DNA of 64,000 nucleotides from a bacterium (GTDB taxonomy: Bacteria; Joyebacterota; Joyebacteria; Joyebacterales; Joyebacteraceae): contig JAPEKQ010000006.1 in the NCBI GenBank assembly GCA_029990205.1, positions 62,001 through 126,000 on the forward strand. Direction: 5' to 3'. Of this stretch, positions 10,001 through 17,480 are shown in pieces. The notes below the pieces were generated by a model that worked only from the letters and a program-made list of their open reading frames with translations, was not told the DNA's origin and did not search any database. The first letter of the stretch is position 1. Each line of letters begins with the position of its first letter. Both the position numbers and the translations under genes were made by a program.

Positions 10001-11805
10001 ACAACGTCTACCGCTCAGCATCAAGCGAGGGACCGTACACCCTCGTGAACGACGGTGTCATCGAACTGATCGCGTACTACGAGGACGCCGGTCTCGAGGA
10101 GAACGAGCGCTACTACTACAAGGTGGCGGCCATCGACTCCTCTGCGAACGAGGGAGCGCTCTCGGCGGTGCTCGATATCAGTACGAACCCGCCGCTCCAG
10201 AGCGGATGGCCGCTCGCCGGTGGCGAACTGATCTACAACACGCCCGCCATCTGGGACATCGATCTCGATGGTGACCTCGAGCTGCTCGTCGGCGCGGGGC
10301 AGATCCACTGCTGGCACGACGACGGTGTGGAGTACCGTGACGGCGACGGCGACCCGCGGACGAACGGCATCTACGAGCTCGACGCGACCGGTGGCTACCG
10401 TTCCTCGATCGCTGTCGGCGAACTCGATGGCGACGCCTACCCCGAGATCGTGGCCGCGGCGTGGGGCAACGTCGGTACGGAGGATGACGAGTACGAGATC
10501 TTCGCATGGAACGCCGAGGATGCCAGCGTCCTCGCGGGATGGCCCGTCATCACCTCCAAGTTCTGCTGGGCCACACCGGCGCTCGGCGACCTCGACCGCG
10601 ACGGACTCGACGAGATCGTCATCCCGTGCGCGAACGGCTACCTCTACGTCTGGAAGGGTGACGGAACAGAACTCATCGACGGTGATGACAACCCCGCGAC
10701 CAGCGGCGTCTTCACGTACCTCGGCGACCCGTGGGCCTACGCCTCGGCATGCGTGGTCGATCTCGATGGCGACCACGTCAACGAGATCGTCGTTCCTTCG
10801 CGTTCGGATAGCATCTACGTGTTCGAAGCCGACGGTGCGCGGACACCCGGCTGGCCCGTCGGGCTCCGCGACAACGTGACGTGCTCGCCATGCGTAGCCG
10901 ACGTCGATGGTGACGGTGATCTGGAGGTCGTGGCGACCTCCCAGATCGACTCGCTCTGGGTGCTCGACCACGCAGGGCAGACGCTGCCGGGATGGCCGAA
11001 GTTCGTCGATGTCGGAGGCGACTTCCCGCCGTCGCCGACCGTGGCCGATCTCACGGGCAATGGAGAGATGGAGATCATCCAGATCGGGATCGAAGGTCGG
11101 ATCGGCATCTATACATGGGACGGCACTCCGGTCTCCGGCTGGCCGCAGTACATGGACAGCGGGTGTCACTCGAGTCCGGCCGTCGGCGAGCTCGACGGCG
11201 ACTCCGGGTGGGAGATCGTCGTCGGTTCGAACAGCGGCAACATCTATGCGTATGATTCGGACGGTGAGGTCCTCGGCGGATGGCCGATCAAGACCGGGGC
11301 CGAGGTCTACTGCACGCCGTCGATCGTCGACATCGATCAGGATGGCGATGTCGAAGTGGTCGCCTCCAGTCTCGACGCGATGGTCTACGTCTGGGATCTT
11401 GCGGGTGACTACGACGACGGCGCCGGTGTCCTGTGGGAGACCTTCCGGTGCAACTACAGGCGGAACGGCTTCATCGGGTACGAGGAACCGGTCGGTGTGC
11501 CCGAGGACTCGCCGGTCTCCGTGACACGCGTCACGCTCGACCAGAACTACCCGAATCCGTTCAATCCGACCACAACGATCGAGTTCGCCGTCCACGCGGG
11601 CGGCGCGCGGGTCGAACTCGGCGTCTACAACGTCGCCGGCGAACTCGTGCGGACGCTCGTCGAGGGCGAGGTTCCCGGCGGCCGTCACACCCTCGTCTGG
11701 AACGGGCACGACGACGCGGGCCGTCAGGTCTCCTCCGGAGTCTACTTCGTCCGATTGGAGTGCGACGGAAGGACCGAGACGCGCAAGGTCGCGCTGCTCA
11801 AGTAG
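7084..11805 (+). CDS. Gingipain-like C25 cysteine peptidase with FN3 and FG-GAP repeats
   Basis: 1573 residues from the ATG at 7084, chosen over the adjacent ATG at 7081 because AGGAGG (7073-7078) is better spaced. A signal peptide (about 1-24) and a pro-domain (to about 235) precede the C25 catalytic region (about 240-625). The catalytic dyad is intact: H485 in SHVAHGN and C522 in LNCSS. CARDB/Ig-like domains follow, then a fibronectin III domain (about 940-1036), a beta-propeller of FG-GAP/VCBS-type repeats (about 1040-1460, many D-x-D-x-D-G calcium loops) and a FlgD-like sorting domain (from about 1486) ending in VALLK. It should be a surface or secreted endopeptidase tethered to a calcium-binding propeller. 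Arg versus Lys specificity cannot be read from the sequence. Confidence 0.88.
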   Translation: MPLRTAFVVVTLGVAVLGAVPAMAVGPTVAVALDSSEVEFVEEAHLVTPLVDGYRSLGSVGEPGIPARVVHFVIPPDMRVLDVLVRSGDEQTLPGTHRVAWLQPETPPGEAPRTVGASLDIYESDEVYPRERVVYLGDGYLGGYHIASVALYPLRYHPQSGRLVVTEEMTARLELEPSVDRSAPRHRMTRDAADTYRRLVAGMVENPEDIAACAKPGVAVVSGDSPGGFAPRHSPSLEGSAVEYVIITTEEYEPHFQPIADWKTKKGVPSVIRTVSWINANYPGGCDTAERIRLFIRDAFASWGTTYVLLAGDTNIVPTRYTYSTYYGGVEFVTDLYYSDLDGNWNGDGDSVFGEGYNGPLAPGDSLDLYPDIFVGRAPVGTLIEAETFVNKTLAYVANPDPVFAERNLYMAEALFPYDWEPGMIVSVDGAFDIVEPTLPFVPPNIHICRLYANYEPYPGSWPLTRESAIDSMNLGYNLVSHVAHGNKDIMRCGLHEYVTIQDVDALINGQTKAGYFWMLNCSSTAIQYDCIAEHLMNNPDGGASSLFGPTAFCFPTTAKYYYYSWFEGFYVHGATRAGVVSAACKTPYVAESGYDNTDRWTQMSQIFLGDPEMRLWTARPTALTVVHAATAPLGEIDLSVTVSDPAAVDSALVCVVKDGEVYERMYTDAAGEATLAFTPETTGQMTITVTAENHLPYESTISVTSASGAHLSAATVTIDDDALGLSDGNSNGLAEAGETIQLSMLVRNEGPSAAPAVTATLITTDPLVMLLDDTEYLSDINGTSQAQFDTLFALQLSADCENEYETELTVQFEDPLTRTVWTDDYTLRVLRPVPRMHLTESTDDGNGDGIPEMGETVTFTVQLLNEGNGDFDALSGVLRYPNAEITLVDSTETWGDITAGSTGDGTDGFQFTVTDTMTQHLRLALTDEDGKTWLTLFDLEPPAAPDTLYGRVVATTVSLIWDVVEDADLWGYNVYRSASSEGPYTLVNDGVIELIAYYEDAGLEENERYYYKVAAIDSSANEGALSAVLDISTNPPLQSGWPLAGGELIYNTPAIWDIDLDGDLELLVGAGQIHCWHDDGVEYRDGDGDPRTNGIYELDATGGYRSSIAVGELDGDAYPEIVAAAWGNVGTEDDEYEIFAWNAEDASVLAGWPVITSKFCWATPALGDLDRDGLDEIVIPCANGYLYVWKGDGTELIDGDDNPATSGVFTYLGDPWAYASACVVDLDGDHVNEIVVPSRSDSIYVFEADGARTPGWPVGLRDNVTCSPCVADVDGDGDLEVVATSQIDSLWVLDHAGQTLPGWPKFVDVGGDFPPSPTVADLTGNGEMEIIQIGIEGRIGIYTWDGTPVSGWPQYMDSGCHSSPAVGELDGDSGWEIVVGSNSGNIYAYDSDGEVLGGWPIKTGAEVYCTPSIVDIDQDGDVEVVASSLDAMVYVWDLAGDYDDGAGVLWETFRCNYRRNGFIGYEEPVGVPEDSPVSVTRVTLDQNYPNPFNPTTTIEFAVHAGGARVELGVYNVAGELVRTLVEGEVPGGRHTLVWNGHDDAGRQVSSGVYFVRLECDGRTETRKVALLK

Positions 11806-11861
11806 GGGCGCCCCGGTGGCAGGGGTTGCCGTCGCTCAACATGCTGCTCGGCTGCGGTGGG

Positions 11862-11890
11862 TTGCTTCCGCGGTCGGGAGAACGTAGACT
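11862..11890 (+). promoter_or_regulatory. Candidate promoter for the riboswitch-btuB transcript
   Basis: TTGCTT (11862-11867), 17-bp spacer, TAGACT (11885-11890). A start near 11897 would place a strong hairpin (11901-11911 with 11917-11927) at the very 5' end, just before the aptamer. Box matches are moderate. Confidence 0.4.
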
Positions 11891-11937
11891 GAGATCGACA
11901 GCCGGGTGGGCCCCGGGCCCGCCCGGCACGACATCAC

Positions 11938-12044
11938 ACCCGTCGGGTGCCGAAAGGCCGTCAGGGAAAACCGGTTCGAAGCCGGTGCTGTCCCGCAGCT
12001 GTGACCGGGGTTCGCCCCCGGGAGCCAGAATGCCTGACGACGGG
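11938..12044 (+). promoter_or_regulatory. Cobalamin (B12) riboswitch aptamer
   Basis: The conserved core is visible in order: an AAAGGC segment followed by GTCAGGGAA, a paired CCGGT...GCCGGTGCTG arm, CCCGCAGCTGTGA, then the B12-box-like GAGCCAGAATGCCTG. The ends close as P1 (CCCGTCG near 11939 with CGACGGG near 12037). It lies directly upstream of a BtuB-like receptor, the classic target. No terminator lies between aptamer and start codon. Instead a short hairpin (TGGTC 12051-12055 with GACCA 12064-12068) can hide the GGAGAG ribosome site, which suggests control of translation. Confidence 0.9.
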
Positions 12045-12067
12045 TCGTCCTGGTCCGTGGAGAGACC

Positions 12068-14173
12068 ATGTTGGGCGAACGAACCACGCGCGCGCGGGGT
12101 CGCCTTGCGCGCGTTCTTCTTGCCATCCCTTCCGTCGCTTCCGCGACTCTCTGTTCCCTGTGCATCCTCGGGCTGGCGTCTGTGCCCGCCGGCGCTCAGG
12201 AGCCGACGGCGTTCCCCGGTGGGTCCGGCGTCCGCACGTACGTTGCCGGTGACACGCTCGAGGTGACCGCCGAACGTCCGTCGCGCGCGGATGTCGCCAC
12301 TCTCCGCGCCGGCTTCGCGACCGTCCACGAGCTCTCCTCCGAGCAGTCCCGTCCCATCACCGTTCCCGATGTTATCGAACGCGGCGCGGGCGTCCACGTC
12401 CGCCGCTACGGAGGGCTGGGCGCGTACAGCGTCGCGTCGGTTCGCGGGTCGACGCCGGGTCAGGTCGAGGTCTATCTGGACGGTGTTCCGCTGCGGTCGG
12501 GGCAGTGGGGCGTCAGTGATCTCTCCGAGCTTCCGATCGCCGGCATCGAGCGGGTCGAGGTCTTTCGAGGGATGTCACCCGTCGAGTTCGGCGCGTCACC
12601 CATCGGGGGTGTCATCCATCTCGTGACGAGACCGCCGGAGGAGCCGTCGGTCTCCGCGAACGTGACCGCCGGCAGCTACGAGACGTGGCGGACGGGTCTG
12701 TCCGCCTCGACGCGCGTCGGTCCGGTCGCCGGCGCGCTCTCGGTGAGCAGACTGTCGAGCCTGGGGAACTACGAGTACCTGAACCGGAACGGGACGCTCG
12801 AGAACGAAGGTGACGACGCGGTCGTCCCGCGGCGGAACAACCACGTCGAACAGACCAACGCGCTCCTCAGACTCACGACCGACGGGTTCCGCGGATGGAC
12901 GTTCGGACTGACCGACGAGCTGCTTCTCAAGGAGCACGGGGTCCCCGGGATCGAGAACGTCCCGATCCTCGATGCGCACGCCGACATCACGAGCAATCTG
13001 CTTCGAGTCACGGCGGACACGCCCGAATGGCCCGTGCACGGGAACGTCGGCGTCTGGCACACGACCCGGCGCGACCGGTTCTACAACCCCTCGAACGAGG
13101 TGGGGCTGCACCGGACGGACACGATCGACCGGACCGCGACGATCGGGGTGGACGGGCGAGCGTCGACCTACTGGCATGCGGGCCGGCAGACACTGACCGT
13201 CTTCGCGTCGCTCCGGGCCGAGCGGTATGTGCCGGAGGATGCCGACCCGCGGATCGGGGTCGGGTTCACGCGGAAGCGCACGACGGTGACGCTGGCGGTC
13301 GAGGACCGGCTCCGCCTCGCGGAGGGGCGCATCGAGTTCGCCGCGACGCTGCGCCACGTGGGGGCGAGCGACAACTACACCGGGCCGCTTCCCTTCGGGG
13401 CGCCGCCGGAGCCGCTCGCGGAGCTCCACCGTGTGGATGTCGCGAGCCCGAGTCTCGGTGTGCGTGTCACGCCGTGGGACTGGCTCACGGTGAAGGCCGG
13501 CGTCTCGGAGAGCGGCCGGCTTCCCACAATGCTCGAGACGTTCGGCGCGGGCGGGACCGTTGAGGCGAACACGGAACTCGGCCCGGAGACGGCGCGGTCG
13601 GTCGACGGCGGCGTCGTGCTGAGTCCGTGGGGCGGTCGGCTGTTCTTCGAGGCTTCGGTGTTCCGCGTGGAGACCGAGGACCTCATCATCTTCCTCCAGA
13701 ACTCGCAGCGCACCGTCAAGGCGTTCAACCTGGAGTCGGCGGCGACCGATGGGGTCGAGCTGTCGGCGCGCGGGACGCTGGGCGCGTGGTCCCTCTCGGG
13801 TGCCTACACGCATCTGGATGCCGTCAACACCGGCCCGTCGCCGGTCTACGAGGGCAAGACCCTCCCGTACACGCCGGAGCACGAGCTCTTCGCGCGCGCG
13901 TCGTGGTCGGATGATGTCGCGACCTTCTGGTACGAGCATCGCAGGCAGAGCGAGAGCTGGCGCGACCGCGCGAACCTGCCCGAGAACAGGTCCGAGGCGC
14001 GACACCTCGCCGGCGGAGGCTTCCGGTTCGAACTCGTCCCCGGGCGGCTCGCGCTCGCTGGCGAGGTCGTCAACATCGGGAACGAACGGACCGCCGACGT
14101 GGAGGGATTCCCACTCCCGGGCCGGTCGGCGTACGTGACACTCGAATACACATGGATGGGGGAGGAACGATGA
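12068..14173 (+). CDS. btuB: BtuB-like TonB-dependent cobalamin receptor
   Basis: 701 residues, ATG at 12068 with GGAGAG upstream. The signal peptide (about 1-44) is followed by a TonB-box-like GDTLEVTAER at 61-70, close to the DTLVVTA box of BtuB. The plug domain covers about 85-195, with recognisable VASVRGSTPGQVEVYLDGVP and IGGVIHLVTRPP segments, and the rest is a beta-rich barrel ending in VTLEYTWMGEER. The upstream B12 riboswitch is the strongest evidence that it imports cobalamin or a related corrinoid across the outer membrane using TonB energy. Its TGA overlaps the start of the next gene by 4 nt (ATGA). No inner-membrane BtuCDF genes are in the window. Confidence 0.88.
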   Translation: MLGERTTRARGRLARVLLAIPSVASATLCSLCILGLASVPAGAQEPTAFPGGSGVRTYVAGDTLEVTAERPSRADVATLRAGFATVHELSSEQSRPITVPDVIERGAGVHVRRYGGLGAYSVASVRGSTPGQVEVYLDGVPLRSGQWGVSDLSELPIAGIERVEVFRGMSPVEFGASPIGGVIHLVTRPPEEPSVSANVTAGSYETWRTGLSASTRVGPVAGALSVSRLSSLGNYEYLNRNGTLENEGDDAVVPRRNNHVEQTNALLRLTTDGFRGWTFGLTDELLLKEHGVPGIENVPILDAHADITSNLLRVTADTPEWPVHGNVGVWHTTRRDRFYNPSNEVGLHRTDTIDRTATIGVDGRASTYWHAGRQTLTVFASLRAERYVPEDADPRIGVGFTRKRTTVTLAVEDRLRLAEGRIEFAATLRHVGASDNYTGPLPFGAPPEPLAELHRVDVASPSLGVRVTPWDWLTVKAGVSESGRLPTMLETFGAGGTVEANTELGPETARSVDGGVVLSPWGGRLFFEASVFRVETEDLIIFLQNSQRTVKAFNLESAATDGVELSARGTLGAWSLSGAYTHLDAVNTGPSPVYEGKTLPYTPEHELFARASWSDDVATFWYEHRRQSESWRDRANLPENRSEARHLAGGGFRFELVPGRLALAGEVVNIGNERTADVEGFPLPGRSAYVTLEYTWMGEER

Positions 14174-15654
14174 CCTGGAGACAGAGCGCGACCCGGCGAC
14201 GAAGCATGACCATGAGACGGACCTCGATCTTTCTGGTGGCGGCTCTGCTCGGCGTGACGGCGCTCGTTGGACCCGCGCGTGCGCAGACCGCCGAGACCGA
14301 TCTCATCTTCGCCGTCACGACCGACTACTCCGTGAGCGGTTCGTGCGCCGGCATCGACGTGCTCCCGATGTGGGATGTCGAGACTGCGCTCGCGTCGGTT
14401 CACAGCGACGCCATCGCTCGCGTCCACGGGGGGCTCGTCTACGTCGTCAACCGTCTCTACGCCGACAACATCCAGGTGCTCGACCCGCTCGATGGCTTCT
14501 CGACGGTGCGGCAGTTCTCGGTCGGTCCGGGGACGAACCCGAAGGACATCGCGTTCGTGAGCGACACACGCGCGTACGTCTCGCGATACGAGACGTCGTG
14601 GATGCTCGAGGTCGACCCCACCACGGGCGCCATCACCGATTCGATCGATCTCTCGGTCTTTGCCGACGGTGACGGGCTTCCCGAACCCGCGACGATGGCC
14701 GTCGTCGGCGACCGCCTCTTCGTCTCCATCCAGCGCATCGATCGGGACTACTACTGGCTTCCGGTCGCGCCCTCGTGGCTCGCCGTGATCGACACCGACA
14801 CGAACACGCTCGTCGATGTCGAGCCGGGTACTCCGGGCACGCAGGGCATCGAGCTCACGGCGACGAATCCCTACACCGACACTCTCGTGGGTGACGACGG
14901 CACGACGCTCTACGTCGGGGAGAGCGGCGCGTGGAACGCGCTCGACGGCGGTATCGAAGCCATCGATATCACGACGCTCACCGCGCTCGGGTTCGTCACC
15001 ACGGAGTCGGAACTCGGTGGGAACCTCGAGGACTTCACGCTCCCTTCGAACGGCCGTGCGCATGCGGCCGTCAGCATCATGTCGCCGGCGGAGTCGTTCT
15101 GCGTCGCGTTCGATTGGGACACGGGCGAGCTTGTCGAGACCGTCTGGCGGCCGGGGGAGTGGAGCGTCCCCGACGTCGAGCTCCATCCCGGGACCGGGCA
15201 GCTGTTCGTCGCGGACCGGACCTACGCATCGCCCGGTGTCCGCGTGTTCGACGCGGCGACCGGTTCGCAGCTCGCGGGGCTCCTGGATGTGGGGCTCCCG
15301 CCGCACGATCTCATGCTGCTGGGTGACGCGGTGACAGGCGTCGAGGGTCACGCCGCGGGAACGCCGGCTGAGCCGCCGGCCTGCCGGCTCATCGCAGCGC
15401 CGAATCCGAGTCGGGGGGAGGTAGCGCTCACGCTGGCCGGCGTTGCCGGCGCGAGCCCGTCGGGGGTCGCAGGTGCGACCTGTGACGTGACGATCCACGA
15501 CCTTGCCGGCCGCGTGGTCCGCGAGCTTCAGCCGGGGGCTACCGTGTGGGACGGCCGCGACGCCCATGGGCGTACGGTCGCCAGTGGCGTATACTTCGCC
15601 CGCACGAACTCGCCGGATGTGACGGCGGCGGCCCGGATCGTCATTCTCCGCTGA
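14170..15654 (+). CDS. Secreted YncE-type beta-propeller, probable BtuG analogue, with sorting domain
   Basis: 494 residues. The start ATG at 14170 overlaps the btuB stop (ATGA) and has GGAGG upstream, so translation is probably coupled to btuB. A signal peptide (about 1-38) has no lipobox. Residues about 45-410 are repeated propeller blades (VHGGLVYVVNR, GTNPKDIAFVSDTRAYVSRY, TLYVGESGAWN, GTGQLFVADR). About 415-494 is a FlgD-like domain ending in IVILR. In Bacteroides, the surface lipoprotein BtuG is a seven-bladed propeller that captures B12 with very high affinity and works with BtuB. The same fold, the shared riboswitch and the coupling make a corrinoid-capturing role likely here, with anchoring by the C-terminal domain instead of a lipid. 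The function is inference from context. Confidence 0.72.
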   Translation: MTWRQSATRRRSMTMRRTSIFLVAALLGVTALVGPARAQTAETDLIFAVTTDYSVSGSCAGIDVLPMWDVETALASVHSDAIARVHGGLVYVVNRLYADNIQVLDPLDGFSTVRQFSVGPGTNPKDIAFVSDTRAYVSRYETSWMLEVDPTTGAITDSIDLSVFADGDGLPEPATMAVVGDRLFVSIQRIDRDYYWLPVAPSWLAVIDTDTNTLVDVEPGTPGTQGIELTATNPYTDTLVGDDGTTLYVGESGAWNALDGGIEAIDITTLTALGFVTTESELGGNLEDFTLPSNGRAHAAVSIMSPAESFCVAFDWDTGELVETVWRPGEWSVPDVELHPGTGQLFVADRTYASPGVRVFDAATGSQLAGLLDVGLPPHDLMLLGDAVTGVEGHAAGTPAEPPACRLIAAPNPSRGEVALTLAGVAGASPSGVAGATCDVTIHDLAGRVVRELQPGATVWDGRDAHGRTVASGVYFARTNSPDVTAAARIVILR

Positions 15655-15671
15655 GTCTCTCTCATCGCGAC

Positions 15672-15700
15672 TTGCCACCCGACCCTTCCGGGGCTAGAAT
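15672..15700 (+). promoter_or_regulatory. Sigma-70-type promoter upstream of the DASS leader
   Basis: TTGCCA (15672-15677), 17-bp spacer, TAGAAT (15695-15700). Transcription would begin near 15707, only a few bases before the terminator hairpin at 15713. It could therefore make a very short RNA or an attenuated leader for the symporter. Confidence 0.55.
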
Positions 15701-15712
15701 GTCGCCTGAGTC

Positions 15713-15742
15713 GCCAGCGAGTCAGAAACCGCTGGCCTTTTT
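15713..15742 (+). terminator. Intrinsic terminator after the propeller gene
   Basis: GCCAGCG (15713-15719) pairs perfectly with CGCTGGC (15730-15736), followed directly by CTTTTT. Confidence 0.85.
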
Positions 15743-15805
15743 GTGAGTTCGGATTCATAATGGTGCATGCCCGTTTCGGAGCCGGCGAAGATGCCGCCCG
15801 AGGCG

Positions 15806-15938
15806 GGTCTCGTTGTGAGACCGAGTCTCGATGCTGAGGCCGGGTGCCGATATCGAGACCGAGTCTCGCTGTCGAGACTACGCAGCGAGGACCTCAGACT
15901 TGAGCACGTGTGCCGGGCCGACGGCAGAACGGCACACG
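15806..15938 (+). promoter_or_regulatory. Repeated GAGAC/GTCTC palindromes and leader hairpin before the symporter gene
   Basis: Six alternating half-sites occur within 73 bp: GTCTC at 15807, GAGAC at 15817, GTCTC at 15825, GAGAC at 15855, GTCTC at 15863 and GAGAC at 15874. Two of the palindromes are identical 14-mers, GAGACCGAGTCTCG (15817-15830 and 15855-15868). Further down, CGTGTGCCG (15907-15915) pairs perfectly with CGGCACACG (15930-15938) about 20 nt before the start codon. The arrangement suggests either a repressor operator array or alternative RNA stems. The rest of the 304-bp gap (15655-15958) shows nothing else coding. Confidence 0.5.
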
Positions 15939-15958
15939 GGAACCGGGGGAAGTCAGTC

Positions 15959-17422
15959 ATGGCGGGCACGAGCGACAACGCGACGCTTGTGAAACACAAG
16001 GCCGGGTTTGCCGGTGGCATCCTGGTCTTTCTTTTCTTCGTTCTTGTTCCGCTCGGCCTCGGGCCGATGATCCAGCGGATGCTCGGGGTGCTCGCGCTCT
16101 GCGCCATCTGGTGGGGGACCGAGGCGATCTCGATCTACGCGACCGCGCTTCTGCCGGCCGTGCTCCTTCCGCTCCTGGGGATCCTCCCGCTCAAGGACGC
16201 GCTCTCGCCGTACGCGAACCGTCTGATCTTCCTCTTCCTCGGCGGGTTCCTTATCGCTCGCGCGATGATGAAGTGGGGCGTCGACCGGAGACTGGCGCTC
16301 GGCATCCTCGGGAGAGTCGGCAAGAGCTCGAAGATGCTCGTGCTGTATTTCATGGGATTGACGGCGTTCCTCTCCGCATTCATCTCGAACACGGCGACGA
16401 CCGCGATGATGCTTCCCATCGGTCTGGCCATCATCACCAACTCGAAGCTCAAGGCCGAGTCGCGGTACGGGACCGTGCTCCTTCTCGGCATCGCGTACGC
16501 CTCGACCATCGGCGGCGTCGCGACGCTCGTCGGAACACCTCCGAACGTGCTCCTCGCGGGATTCTCGCAGCAGCTGCTCGGTCACGAGATCAGCTTCTTC
16601 GAGTGGCTCAAGGTCGGGCTTCCGTACGCGCTCGTCATGCTCCCGTTGACGTGGTGGTTCCTCTGGGTCGTCCACAAGCCGAAGGCGCTGACGATCGACA
16701 GCGCCGACACCATCGAGCAGGAACGGAAGCTCCTCGGTCCGCTCGAGCGTGGCGGCAAGTACACGATCGCCGCCTTCATCCTCGTGGCGATGCTCTGGCT
16801 GACGCGTCCGTTCTGGGACATCATCCCGCACCCGGTCGTCCCGCTGCTTCAGTCGCGGTTCGACGATGCGCTCATCGCGATGTTCTGCGCAGTGCTTCTC
16901 TTCGTCGTCCCGACGAGCGTGAAGAAGTGGGAGTTCCCACTGGTGTGGGCCGACACCCGCGCGATCAGCTTCGGTATTCTCTACCTGTTCGGTGGGGGAC
17001 TGGCACTGGGCAAGGGGCTCTTCGAATCGGGCGCCGCGCAGTGGATCGCCGAGTCGCTGCCGCTCTCGGCGTCGCTCCACCCGTTCCTGCTCATCATGAT
17101 CGTCACCATCATCGCATCGTTCGTCAGTGAGATCGCTTCGAACACGGCGGTGGCGAACATGATGATCCCGCTTCTGATCGCGGTCGGGACCGCCATCAAC
17201 GTCTCACCGTTCCTGCTCGCGATCCCCGCGACAGTGGCGTGCTCGAACGTCTTCATGTTGCCCATCTCGACGCCGCCCAACGCCATCGTGTACGGCTCCG
17301 GCAAGCTCGGCATCTCGGAGATGATGCGAACCGGGTTCTGGCTGCATCTGATAGGACTCGTGGTCATGGCGATCACGGTCTATCTGTTGAGTGGGAAGGT
17401 CTTCGGGATGTTCCCGGTCTGA
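15959..17422 (+). CDS. DASS/SLC13-family sodium-coupled anion symporter
   Basis: 487 residues from the ATG at 15959, preceded by GGGGGA. Codons upstream in frame lack a ribosome site and overlap the palindromic leader. About 11 hydrophobic segments are visible. The two pseudo-symmetric SNT sodium-binding motifs of the family are present at 143-145 (FISNTATTAMMLP) and 394-396 (EIASNTAVANMM), each paired with a hairpin motif (GTPPNVLLAGF and ISTPPNAIVYGS). DASS proteins import di- and tricarboxylates, or sulfate in some branches, with sodium; the substrate cannot be fixed here. It stands alone behind an unusually structured leader. Confidence 0.85.
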   Translation: MAGTSDNATLVKHKAGFAGGILVFLFFVLVPLGLGPMIQRMLGVLALCAIWWGTEAISIYATALLPAVLLPLLGILPLKDALSPYANRLIFLFLGGFLIARAMMKWGVDRRLALGILGRVGKSSKMLVLYFMGLTAFLSAFISNTATTAMMLPIGLAIITNSKLKAESRYGTVLLLGIAYASTIGGVATLVGTPPNVLLAGFSQQLLGHEISFFEWLKVGLPYALVMLPLTWWFLWVVHKPKALTIDSADTIEQERKLLGPLERGGKYTIAAFILVAMLWLTRPFWDIIPHPVVPLLQSRFDDALIAMFCAVLLFVVPTSVKKWEFPLVWADTRAISFGILYLFGGGLALGKGLFESGAAQWIAESLPLSASLHPFLLIMIVTIIASFVSEIASNTAVANMMIPLLIAVGTAINVSPFLLAIPATVACSNVFMLPISTPPNAIVYGSGKLGISEMMRTGFWLHLIGLVVMAITVYLLSGKVFGMFPV

Positions 17423-17442
17423 GGCGTGGGAGAAGGGCATTC

Positions 17443-17458
17443 CCTCTGTGCGCAGAGG
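17443..17458. terminator. Small hairpin between convergent genes
   Basis: CCTCTG (17443-17448) pairs with CAGAGG (17453-17458) around a TGCG loop in the 58-bp gap between the DASS gene and the convergent beta-helix gene. It lacks a T-run, so a termination role is weak. Confidence 0.25.
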
Positions 17459-17480
17459 TGTGCCGCTGTCGACTGCAACT

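Noticed and set aside
5539-15678. Very long open frames on the minus strand opposite the EEP, C25, btuB and propeller genes (up to about 885 codons)
   Set aside because: They are Arg/Val/Asp-rich without recognisable domains, lack ribosome sites, and mirror the GC-rich third positions of the plus-strand genes, which have signal peptides and intact motifs.
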